Source: Scenedesmus sp. ARA3 (lineage: Eukaryota > Chlorophyta > Chlorophyceae > Sphaeropleales > Scenedesmaceae). From it: a DNA stretch of 26,139 nt. The notes under the pieces were generated by a model. The model searched no databases. It had not been told where the DNA came from and saw only the letters and a program-made list of their open reading frames with translations. This document shows positions 10,442 to 20,069 of this stretch, piece after piece. Position 1 is the first letter of the stretch; each line of letters begins with the position of its first letter. A program made the translations under genes and the position numbers. The stretch covers positions 1 through 26,139 of the forward strand of contig RWJK01000711.1 in assembly GCA_004335835.1 (NCBI GenBank), written 5' to 3'.

Positions 10442-11817
10442 ATGCATGCGAGCCACAGCCGGAGATGTGCCGCGCTGAGCGCAGCAATAGCGGCAGGCGT
10501 GTTCTCAGATGACACGCCAAGCGCAATGCTGATGGATCTGGACCAGATTCTTGCCACCATTACGCACATACAGCAAGAGGCGGGCTATCCTGCAAGCACC
10601 CTGCACACAGGTGCGCGCTCAAGTGTCTGCTTGAATGCCAGACCTGTCTGCCCAACCCGTGCGTCTTGAACTGGGCAGGCAGTGATATTGGTTTGAGCTG
10701 AAATTTGAACTGGACTGAACAACTTCTTCTACCTGTGCCGCTGCATGCCATCCTAGCACACCAGCGCTGTTCGCCTTCAGCTGCTGCAACTATCTCTGCT
10801 ACATATGTACGCATTAAAGCAAGCATGCAGACAGCAGCAAGTCCACAGGTGCCAGTGCTGCCGTATTCCATCGCGCCCTGCTTGCGCTGTCACATGCTGG
10901 TGCACTGCAGTGGCTGTGAAGGCCAACCCTGTCGGCAAAGTGCTGCAGCAGTTCCGGGACCGAGGCATGGGAGCCGAGGTGCGTGGCAGCAGCTGTGCGA
11001 TGGTATGAGGCCACGGTCAACGGCTTGCAGCAACTGCTGGTCTCAGCAACATCTTGTGCTGTTGCTAGAGGTTTAGAAGGCGGACCAACAGTGTTTGATT
11101 GGCTCAGCAGCTGCAGGACCACAGCTGCACCACAGCTGTGCAACTGTGCATGGTCCTGCAGGCAGTGAGCACCACACCGCCTGCCTGTTGACTGCCAACA
11201 TTGACTGCAGCCTTGCGGCTGACTGTTAGCCATTTCATGCGTACGCTGCTACGTCACATTCCCTCTGTGATCTGATCAACGTTCGCATGTGTCTGTATGC
11301 CAATGTATGTGTTATGTTATGTAACCGCAGGCGGCCTCGCTGGGTGAGCTGCAGCAGGCGCTGCAGGTGGGCTTCCCGCCAGAACGTATCGTGTTTGACT
11401 CACCGGCCAAGACACGCAGCGAACTCAGGTGCGGACCCGCCCACTCGGGTTGCAGACTAACAACGAGTCAAACGTAGTCAAACGTGCTTGAAGTGACAGC
11501 TACGATGTGTCAATCTCTGCAGTGCCATGGACGCAGCACACGCACCACCACCAACGACGTACTTTCGTGGTGTGATTCTGTATACAAGCAAGTCAACACA
11601 TGCCGCATGCTTACTGTTGCTGTCCGCATAGGTTTGCGCTGTCGGCGGGAGTGGCAGTCAACCTTGACAATTTTCAAGAGCTGCAGCGAGCCGCTGACCT
11701 GCTGGCTGCAGAGCCGGCACTCATACAGCAGCAGCAGCTGATTGGCCTGCGCATCAACCCACAGGTGAGCACCACATTGACAGCACGACAGCAATAGCAG
11801 CGGCCGCAGGAGCAAAT

Positions 11818-11861
<44 letters not shown>

Positions 11862-14800
11862 TGATCGGCCTGCGCATCAACCCCCAGGTGGGCACCACAC
11901 AACAACAACAGCAGCCGCGGCAGCAGCAGTAGCATACTTTTGGTCTGTTCTGGAAGCTTTCCTGCCAGCTTATATTGCCCTTGCTACTTGCCAGCTGGCT
12001 TTCTAGGCAGTAGCTTATGTTGAACAGGTTTAACGGAACGCGCACCTCAACTATAGCACTTACCGGTACAGGGTCACACAGTTTGTTACTGCTTGTCTCT
12101 TGCCCTGCGCTTGTATTGCAACACAGGTTGGCGAGGGCTCTATCGCTGCGCTGTCTACTGGAGGGGCTGTGTCAAAGTTTGGCTTCCCGCTGCAGGTGTG
12201 CTGTGGCAGCGGGTTGGTGCCGCTAGGCGGCAGTAACATGACAATAGCGCCACCAGTGCATTGTGCAGCAAGGCAGCGGCAGCAGCAACCACTGTCAAGT
12301 TTGGCTTCCAGCTGCAGGTATGCTGGGCAGCAGTTGGTGCCTACAGGCAGCAACAAATAACAACAATAATATCATCATGTGTTCAGTGTGCAGCAGGGCA
12401 GCGGCAGCACCTGTCATGTAACGTGCAGCAGCCACAGGCACCAGCCGTATGTTGGGCAGCAGGCGGGCTTGCGCAAAACGGCAGCGTCAGCAGCCGCGGA
12501 TTGGTGTCACAGCAGCAGTGCGTAGGGTGGTTCGTATGTTTTTGTGCTGCCAGGCCAGTGCCCATACACACCCAGCACGCTGTGCTGGGTGCTGCATTGT
12601 GTGCGCTGCGTTGTGAAATGTGTGATTGGTTCGTCAGCCGCAAACCAAACTGCAGGTGTTGCTGAGAGGTTCATTCTTGCAATGGATGTTGATAGAGCGG
12701 TTGCGTTTGGCGTGCTGTGTAGATTGGGGGTATGGTGTCCATATGGAACTTGAACTGTCTCAACACTGTTGGTAACACAATATATTATGTGGTTTGTGCT
12801 TGCAGGAGGCGCGTGGTGAGCCGATTGCTGCCTTCTGTTGGTAACACAGTATATTATGTGGTTTGTGCTTGCAGGAGGCGCGTGGTGAGCTGATTGCTGC
12901 CTTCCAGGCCCACCCCTGGCTCAACATGCTGCACCTGCATGTGGGCTCGCAAGGGCTCGAACTGGGGACCACAATGGCGGGCGTGGCGGCAGTGTGGAAG
13001 CTTTTGAAGGAAATCGAGGCAGCTTGTGGCAAGGGCAGGGTGCGGGTGCTGGACATTGGAGGGGGCCTGAGTGTGGACTTTGCCTCTGATGATGTGCCGC
13101 AGGTGAGGCAATGATAGATGGATGTGATACTGTTGTGCGATTATATGTTGTTAGTCCAAGGTGCTGATTTGTCAGCGACACTGGCAAGGCGAGGCAGAAG
13201 CGTTTCAGTGCTGGATTGGAGGCAACCTGCGTGTGGACTTTGCCACTGATGATGCGCCGCAGGTGAAGCATTCTTCGTTGTTGCTTGTGGTGCTGTTACA
13301 TGCCGTGTGAGTTGCTTTGTGCTGTGTGCCGTAGCATGCTGGGCTGTGTTGGTGACAGTGGCGGGCTTCGGGGGTGCGGGTGCTGCGCAGTGATGGCAGC
13401 TCATAATGAGAGAGGATAGTTACATGTGGTTCCTGGCACCATCTTGGATGGTATGAGCCACAACAGGTTGAACACAAGGTCAGAGACCAGAAAAGGAGAG
13501 TGAGCACCGTAAAACACAATGCACACCCTTGAGCACCAATTCTCTCATAATGTCACCGTGGTCTGACGGGGCCCATCCTTTCTCACCTGACCTTCTTGTG
13601 TTGCTGCTGCTGCTCCTGCTGCTGCTTCCTGTGGGCATGTCGTACTTGCTCCCTGCAGGAAACCCTCTTCCAGAAGCAGGCGCGCCTGCTCGCAGGCAGA
13701 ATCCCGGATTTCTTCTCGCCCGACTGCTGCTTCTGTTGTTGCTGGCCCCTGCAGGAAACCCTGTTCCAGAAGCAGGCACGCCTGCTGGCAGCAAGCATTC
13801 CTGAGCTCTTTTTGCCTGACAACTGCCCGTTTTGATGCTGCTGCTGCATGTTGCGCATGTCCCTTGCTGCACACCTAGGAGACGCTTTTCCAGAAGCAGG
13901 CGCGCCTGCTTGATGCAAGCATACCAGAACTCTTCTCGCCCGACTGCAGTGTGCGGCTAGTCACAGAGAACGGCAGGTCGCTGCTTGCCAAGGCCGGCTG
14001 CGTCGCAAGCGTTGTGGAATACACAAAGTCGAGCGGCGGCCGCCACATTGCAGTCACGCATGTCGGCGCTGACTTGTGCATGCGGGCCTGCTACATGCCA
14101 GACACTTGGGGCCTGCGCGTGTTTGTGTGTGATGCAAAAGGCAGGCAGAAAGAAGGAGCGGCGGGAGTGGAGGAGGTTGTGCAGGACATTGCAGGGCCGC
14201 TGTGCTTCCAGGTGGGCTGTGGGGGCACGTTTGAATTATGTTATAACATTTGTAACGGTGTCACTTTGCTTGTGGCTTGCTGGGATGGGTGCGGACATTG
14301 CCGGGCTGCTGTGCTTCTAGGTGAGCGTCCCAGCTGGTTGATCTGCAGCTTAGTGGCCCAGAGTGTGCAGTGCAACAGCGGTTGCAGCTAGCTGAGTGTG
14401 TCGGTGGGCTGCTGTCCTGCATCATAGGCGCAAGCAACGGTTGCAGCCTCCTAGATTTTGCATGGCAATTGTGCGCAAGATATCAGTAGTAGGATGGGTA
14501 TGAGTTCTCATGATAGGGCTCTGGGGCCCAGGCCTGCCCTTGTCTTTCTCTAATTTACGCACAGAAAAGCATAGGCTCAAGCAGGCTTGCCTGCTTCGGA
14601 TGCGTAGGACTGAACTTGTACCCAAACATCACACAGCACAGCAGCGGGGCATCCTCCTTAAGCAAATAACAATACTGACCACGCATGCATGTGGATGAGG
14701 CTGCTCGCAGGCTTTGCTTAGGCGGCCACTGGTCAGTGCACCCCCAACGCAATAGGTGCTGCTGCATCCATGCCGAGCTGCTGCATTATGCAGTTGTGTG

Positions 14801-15405
14801 TGGATAACGTGCGCAATGGCACGTAAATTTGACGCTTGGCTCTTTCCTGCTTACAGGGAGACCGGCTGGCAGTTGGCCGCAGCATGCCCAAGGCGCAAGT
14901 TGAGGGCTATATACTGGTGGCTGACGAGAATTCGTAATGCATGAAAAAAATGTACATGTCGATGGCTGGACTGACTTGAAGATCTGCTAACCGCAGGGAG
15001 ACCGGCTGGCAGTTGGCCGCAACATGCCAGAGGCCGAGGTTGGAGACTACGTACTGGTCGCAGATGTTGGCGCCTACACACTGTCCATGTACTCAAGGTG
15101 CGCTGCCGGCATGCTGCTTTGAAGTTGCTTAGCACAGTGCAAGCCTGGTGTCCATTATGTACAGCATGGAATATGCACAGGCAGAAGCAGGCACTCGGCA
15201 TGCAACTCGCCATTGCAGGCTGTACCTGAGCTCCAGTGGCCCAGCTGACACATTTGCTGGTCAGCACATGCATGCTGCTTGAGGCAAACCAGGTTGCAGC
15301 GTTGGCAGCAGACCATGAGTATAAGGAGAGTGTAGGCGCCCACATCTGCAACCACAAAAAAAAGCTAAACAGTACATGTTGTAGCGAGGTATGCAACTGC
15401 TGCTA

Positions 15406-15440
<35 letters not shown>

Positions 15441-15640
15441 GCAGGTACAACAGCCGGTGCTCGCCGCCTGTGTATGGCTACAGGTCAACATCAGCAGCAG
15501 CAGGAGCAGCGGCAGAAGGCCAGGTTGCAGCAGCGGTAGACAGCCAGGTTGCAGCAGGCGGTGATGCAATGCAGCTGGAGCTTCTGAGGGCAGGAGAGAC
15601 GCTGCAGCAGGTGCTGCACTTCTGGAACCAGCTAGAGTGA
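10442..15640 (+). CDS. PLP-dependent decarboxylase, Orn/DAP/Arg (group IV) family, diaminopimelate decarboxylase-like
   Basis: An alanine-racemase-fold decarboxylase acting on an amino acid through pyridoxal phosphate. Exons: 10442-10610, 10911-10978, 11331-11428, 11632-11764, 12127-12195, 12875-13102, 13879-14211, 14997-15097, 15445-15640, totalling 1395 nt (464 aa plus stop) with every phase consistent. AVKANP has the PLP lysine at Lys60. HVGSQ is at 201-205, the glycine loop DIGGGL at 239-244, ENGRSL from Glu285, and GPLC with the conserved Cys at 364 followed by Asp368. GAYTLSMYSRYNSR and VYGYR close the fold. The family is certain. The HVGADL and MPDTWGLRV stretch resembles bacterial proteins annotated as diaminopimelate decarboxylases more than ornithine decarboxylases, but the substrate is unproven. 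No clear transit peptide. At least six exon edges are duplicated in flanking introns. Confidence 0.9.
11726..11930 (+). repeat. Duplicated 3' end and donor of decarboxylase exon 4, joined by a CAG run
   Basis: The exon end encoding QQQLIGLRINPQ and its donor (11726-11810) are repeated at about 11858-11930, after a CAG run of about 40 nt (11820-11860). The copy keeps LIGLRINPQ and a GTGGGC donor without a stop. Confidence 0.85.
12160..12445 (+). repeat. Duplicated 3' end and donor of decarboxylase exon 5
   Basis: The exon end KFGFPLQ with its donor and the following intron (12160-12250) reappears at about 12285-12360 (VKFGFQLQ, then GTATGCTGGGCAGC). A weaker third piece follows at about 12385-12445. 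Confidence 0.75.
12767..12905 (+). repeat. Perfectly tandem duplicate of decarboxylase exon 6 acceptor region
   Basis: Two adjacent units of about 69 bp (12767-12835 and 12836-12905) each contain TTGTGCTTGCAG and then EARGE-IAAF codons. They differ at only a few bases. The second is joined to the rest of exon 6; the first runs back into the repeat. Confidence 0.92.
13046..13270 (+). repeat. Duplicated 3' end and donor of decarboxylase exon 6
   Basis: The exon end LSVDFASDDVPQ and its donor (13046-13110) recur at 13206-13270 as LRVDFATDDAPQ followed by GTGAAG. The copy also has a short deletion in the glycine-loop codons. Confidence 0.82.
13651..13945 (+). repeat. Three copies of the 5' part of decarboxylase exon 7
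   Basis: Acceptor plus ETLFQKQARLL and I-P-(E/D)-(L/F)-F codons occur at 13651-13723, 13749-13819 and 13873-13945. Copies one and two are in the same open frame, joined by Cys-rich codons, and copy two ends in TGA after PDNCPF. Only the third continues into ENGRS and the rest of the enzyme. Confidence 0.9.
14182..14326 (+). repeat. Duplicated 3' end and donor of decarboxylase exon 7
   Basis: The exon end DIAGPLCFQ with its donor (14182-14217) is echoed at 14291-14326 as DIAGLLCF followed by TAG and GTGAGC. The final Gln codon has become a stop directly before the copied donor. Confidence 0.82.
14850..15070 (+). repeat. Duplicate of decarboxylase exon 8 5' part
   Basis: The acceptor plus GDRLAVGR-MP codons occur at 14850-14935 and 14990-15070. 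The first copy reads through GYILVADENS into TAA, with no donor seen; the second continues in frame to the true donor at 15098. Confidence 0.88.
15407..15443 (+). repeat. CTG run directly before the last decarboxylase acceptor
   Basis: A CTG/GCT run ends in GCCGCAG immediately before the last exon (15445). As elsewhere in the window, it occupies the polypyrimidine-tract position. Confidence 0.88.
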
Positions 15641-17612
15641 CTCCAGCTGCTGGTGCGAGGCACAGCGCTGCGCTGTAGCTGCGAGCGTGTCAGAGCTACT
15701 GCGCTGCGCTGCAGTTGTGAGTGTTTGAGAGCAAGCGTGTCCACAGTTGTTCTTTCAGCTGCTCCTGTGGGGCACGAGGCTGGTGGTGAGCTATGGCTTA
15801 CATGGTAACATGATGAAGCACGTCCACAGCTGCCTGCTGCTGCTGCAGCAGCCTTCAGCCTATGTGCATGTGCTAGCTACACAGACATGTCGATTGCTCT
15901 GCTGAGCAGAAATTCATATGGTAATTCAAATTTTACAAAAACAGCCGATGTTGTCCGTGTGCGTAAGCTGTGACAATTTCCGGTGCATAGCCCATGCAGG
16001 GCTCAAGCAGAATGACAGGACTAACAACATAACATGATGCATGTAACAACCTGTACATAACCGCTGCCAGGCATGCCTGATACCACTGGTAGCAGAGAAA
16101 GAAGTGATCAAGATATGACAAGTTTTTGTTGAACCAGAAAACAAACGTAACCATCACAGGTGCACTGTGATTTAAAGCTGCGCAGCATTGAGCAAAGAAC
16201 GTGCTTCTCCAGACTTGAATGAGTGCAAACGAGGGTGTGCGCCAATCTGCCAGAAGCAGTGATGAAGGATAGGCGCGCTTGGTTGCTGCGTTGCTGACGT
16301 ACTGAAGCACAAACTGCAAAAGAAACTGTGAACCTGCTGCGCACCGCAGCATGGGGTAATGATGAATGGAGTGGCAGCAGCCATGCACGATCACACTGTA
16401 CAAGCAGTAAAGGTGAAAGGATGCTGCACAGCCAGGAAGAAATCATGCTGTTTGCTGCTGCTGATACGCATGGATCCTCCAGAGCTGCCATGCAAGCCTG
16501 AATGAAAGAAGATAACGCATGAAAGTGTGAACCAGCCAACAAGTGCTTTGCTGCAAAAATTCAACCGTGATCCAGGTGATGAGGGAAGCATGCAGTGCAG
16601 CAGATGCCACCCAGAGCCCTAAGGGGATTCCACAAAACGCATGACGTAGCCTTTTCTAGTCGATTCACAAATCTTTCTTGCACCCCTCAACCTCCACGCA
16701 ACAGCTACAAACACTCCGTATCTGCAAACATGATTCTGCAGAATCTGGGCGGCTTCAGCTGCTGCGGTAGCTGCAACCAATTTGATTGGCAGCGACACCG
16801 CTCGTGCCAGCCTTCTGAGATCGTATCTGCAATGGATTGAAGTGGCTGAAGCAAGCTCAGAAACAGCAAGAATCCATCAAGAATCCAGGCTCTAAAATTC
16901 AGGCAGCCAGCTGCTGCTGCCTGTATGACGTCAAGAAAGTGAGTGAGTGAGTGAGTGACTACCCAGGCAGCTCTGCAGCTCCTGGGTAAGTTAAGGCTAA
17001 GAGGGTGTGTGTGGCCAGGGGCGGCGCCCCTGGGCTCCACACCCTCTACCCGTCCACTTGCGCCCTAAGGCACAAGCGGGGCGTGAAGTCAAGAAAGATT
17101 GAAGGTAAAACCAGGCACAGGAAACATGGAAGCGATGTAAGCCACACATCATGCATCCACAGAGAGTGCTGCCACTTTGGGCAGCTTGAGACTTTGAGAG
17201 AAACTGACTGTGAGATACGAATGCATGAATGAAGAATCCTGGCAGACTGGCCAACATACAACTTGACTGGTGGCATTATCAACAAGGAGAGAAACAGGAG
17301 ATAAAGCCAGCGGTGGAAGAAGGCGCACACAACATTGTGCAGCATTCGCTACAGCCGGGCGGCGAGCAATGGCCAAAAAACAAGCCGCATTGCCAAGCCA
17401 AACTGCAAACCATCCGCAAGCCTGTGTACACCTGCATATGTTTCCGGCAGACAACGCAAGCTCTTTGCAGCCAAATGGTATTAAGCTGCAGGTGGAAAGC
17501 ACCTCCTTCAACAGCCCTGCACCCCTGTTGACTATGCCACATCCTTCGCATGTGTCAACTGCCTCTGACAGCCACCACAACTTTCCGCGGCTCCTGTCCA
17601 GTCCTCGCGCTT
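15641..17612. other. Intergenic region between convergent genes
   Basis: About 2 kb with no recognisable gene on either strand. It holds a diverged duplicate just after the decarboxylase stop (about 15660-15740, GCTGCGCTG-rich), a GTGA microsatellite at about 16937-16958 and a strong hairpin at 17000-17047. TGTAA, the usual green-algal polyadenylation signal, occurs at 16042-16046, about 400 nt past the decarboxylase stop, which is weak evidence for its 3' end. Minus-strand open frames around 15930-16540 are not supported by any motif. Confidence 0.5.
17000..17047. repeat. GC-rich two-part hairpin
   Basis: Outer arms AGAGGGTGTG (17000-17009) and CACACCCTCT (17038-17047) enclose a perfect inner stem, CCAGGGGCG (17015-17023) and CGCCCCTGG (17025-17033), with a 1-nt loop. 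It could be a transposon-derived foldback or an RNA 3'-end structure; nothing else identifies it. Confidence 0.7.
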
Positions 17613-18318
17613 TTAGCCGCAGATGTAGGGCCAATCTTTGTTGCAGTCCCAGTCGCGCCACTTGCCTCCATTCATCATCACACAGTCTTCCCCTAGCACA
17701 TTTGTGGCAAGGCTGTTATTTGGCTCTCCGGGCAGCCAAGGTCCGCCATTCGGCCAGTTTGCAGTAACGAGGGACGAGCCGTCTGGCCAGCGGTAAGCAC
17801 CCTCTTGACTTTGGTCATTCAAGCCGATCCTGCAGCACAAACAAAGGAAGAATGTAGCAGCCGCAATGACCATGACAACTCAGTTTGGTCAGTATGGGGC
17901 CAGCCGTGAGCTTGCAAGCCACGCGCCCACATCCATGTGCATCCAAGGCTGTCTAGCTTGCACATGTGTGCCTAGTTTTCCTTGCCAGTTTTTGATGATG
18001 AAAGCATGGACTCGCTGCCACATGCAGCAGCAGCAGTAGCAGCAGCAGTAGCACCCTGGCATTGTACGAGTCCTCACCAGTACTGGTTGCCTGTGATCGC
18101 CGTGACGGCCGAGTACAGCTGCGCGTCCTGTGTTGCGTCAGTCAGCTTGACCAATCTCCTGCCCATGCTTTGGCACACTGTGGCGGCCTCAGGCCATGTC
18201 AGGGCATCTGTGAACATGTTGTACTCGACACCAGGGTTGGAGGGGATAGTCAGTGCCCTGTAGAACTGGCATGCGTCAAAGCGTTTGACGTATGCAGCCC
18301 CCGCACTGCAGCGCGACT
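17613..18318 (-). other. C-type lectin domain (two exons, 18078-18318 and 17613-17829)
   Basis: The donor after TG at 18078 and the acceptor before G at 17829 recreate the Trp of the WIGL motif (QYW-IGLND), which fixes the splice. An extra Cys-containing lead (SRCSAGAAYVKRFDAC) precedes the domain. EPN and GEDC are compatible with calcium-dependent mannose-type sugar binding. The Arg in WRD replaces an Asn that normally ligates calcium, so affinity may be altered. Confidence 0.9.
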
Positions 18319-18596
18319 CTGCAAACAGCAACAACAAGCAACAACAAGCAACAGTTTGATGTTGGTCGATGTGAGCATCCTTGCAGTGCTGTGTCCACAG
18401 ATGTGCTGCAGCAGACGGCAGCCAGTACGCTAGCTGTTGCATTGACGCCACGCCCCTAGCGTGCAAATAGATAAACCTCGCTGGCACGCGCCAATTATGT
18501 GATAATACGTCAGCAGCTGCAACCAGCTGCTGCAACCGAATCAACCTCACTCATCAGCAAGATCAAATGCCTAGAGGAAACGGCATATAGTGATGA

Positions 18597-18629
<33 letters not shown>

Positions 18630-19065
18630 CTCACGGATGATGTTGAAGGGTCGGCTGCTGGTTGCGAGTCCCCCAACTTCCTGCAGCAGCACCTGGCAGA
18701 CGCTTGTCCGCTCAAGCCCTCCCATATTCTGCGTCAGCTTGAAATCTAGCGTCCCTGCAGCTGTAATGGTTGGAGAGCCTCCAGCCTCAAACATTGCGAG
18801 GTTGTTGCAGCTGATGACGTTGAACTGCAGCGGGAATTGCAGCTCTGGCGGCGCTGAATCCTCGTTGAGCCCCTGGGAGATGTTTCTGGCAAAGCCTGGG
18901 AAGCTGAAGGTGCCAGGGTTGGCAGCAAGGAATGGCGCTGAGCCAAGTGTGAACGAAGGCGGGTCGTTCACTGCAGGCAGGAAGGAAGGCGGCAAGGCAG
19001 GCAACAGTATGTTACACATGTGCACTGAGTGTTTTTCATCTGTCATACTATGCCTGGAAGCTGAC

Positions 19066-19126
<61 letters not shown>

Positions 19127-20031
19127 AGCCAGGCAGGCAGGCAGCAGAGTCTTGCACTCCACACAGTGCCGTGCTGTGAAGGCAACAATCAAGGTAATGT
19201 GGTTTGTATAGATATGCCGATGTTGGTGCAGAGTGCCAGGACAGCAAACAGTCGACGCAAGCATGGCCTGACACAGCATGCCTCATCCAAACCACTTGCA
19301 CACTACGCTTAGAAGTCTAATCTGCACCAACTGTTGCCCTGCATGCCCCGCACCTGGCGTAACAGTTACTGTCAGCTGCGCCGATGCCGAGCGCAGGCCG
19401 CCACCATCCACCAGCGTCACATTGCACACGCTGCTGCCATACGCATTCGCTGCAGGGGTGAATGTGAGCATCCCCGCGCTCGTCAGCTGCGGAGGTGAAG
19501 TGAACATTGTGAACAGCGCGCTGTTGGTGCAGACAACACTGAACGCCATGGCTGGGTCGGTCTCTTCTGGGCCTGCAAAGACGGCGCTCGCCCACTGTGC
19601 CGCGTATGTGCCTGAATCCTCAGCGACAGTGACGCTGATAGGGCCTGGAGTGAAGCTTGGAGGGTCGTTGACTGCAGCAGCAGCAGCAGCGGCAGCAGCA
19701 GCAGCAGCAGCAGCAGGAGTGATTCTGTCAGAGTGTGGTTGACGAACCTTGAAGGCAGCTGTTTTGAAGCGGCTGTTGGATCTGTGCCTGGCCGTAATGG
19801 GCTGAAAAGTAGTAATGGGAAAGTGGCTTGCAGGTTGTAGATCGGATGGGGGTGTCTTGGCAAGCCTCACCCAGGGTCCCTGCAAGACAGAGCTGCGGCT
19901 GTTTACGCTGCGGCTGTTTATGCTGCTGTTGATGAAGGCACTGGTGCCTTCTGAAGTCAATGTTTTCCCCAGCCTCTCTGAATCTGCAACATGGTTCACA
20001 CGGGTGTAGATAGACTATCCTTTTTAGCACA

Positions 20032-20069
<38 letters not shown>

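Noticed and set aside
15933..16542. Overlapping minus-strand open frames of 144-156 codons between the convergent genes
   Set aside because: No domain, signal or splice logic supports them, and they overlap one another in different frames.
18971..19353. AGGC microsatellite as a coding repeat (poly Leu-Pro-Ala-Cys)
   Set aside because: It lies in an intron with clear acceptor and donor sites on both sides; the tetranucleotide keeps all frames open by chance.
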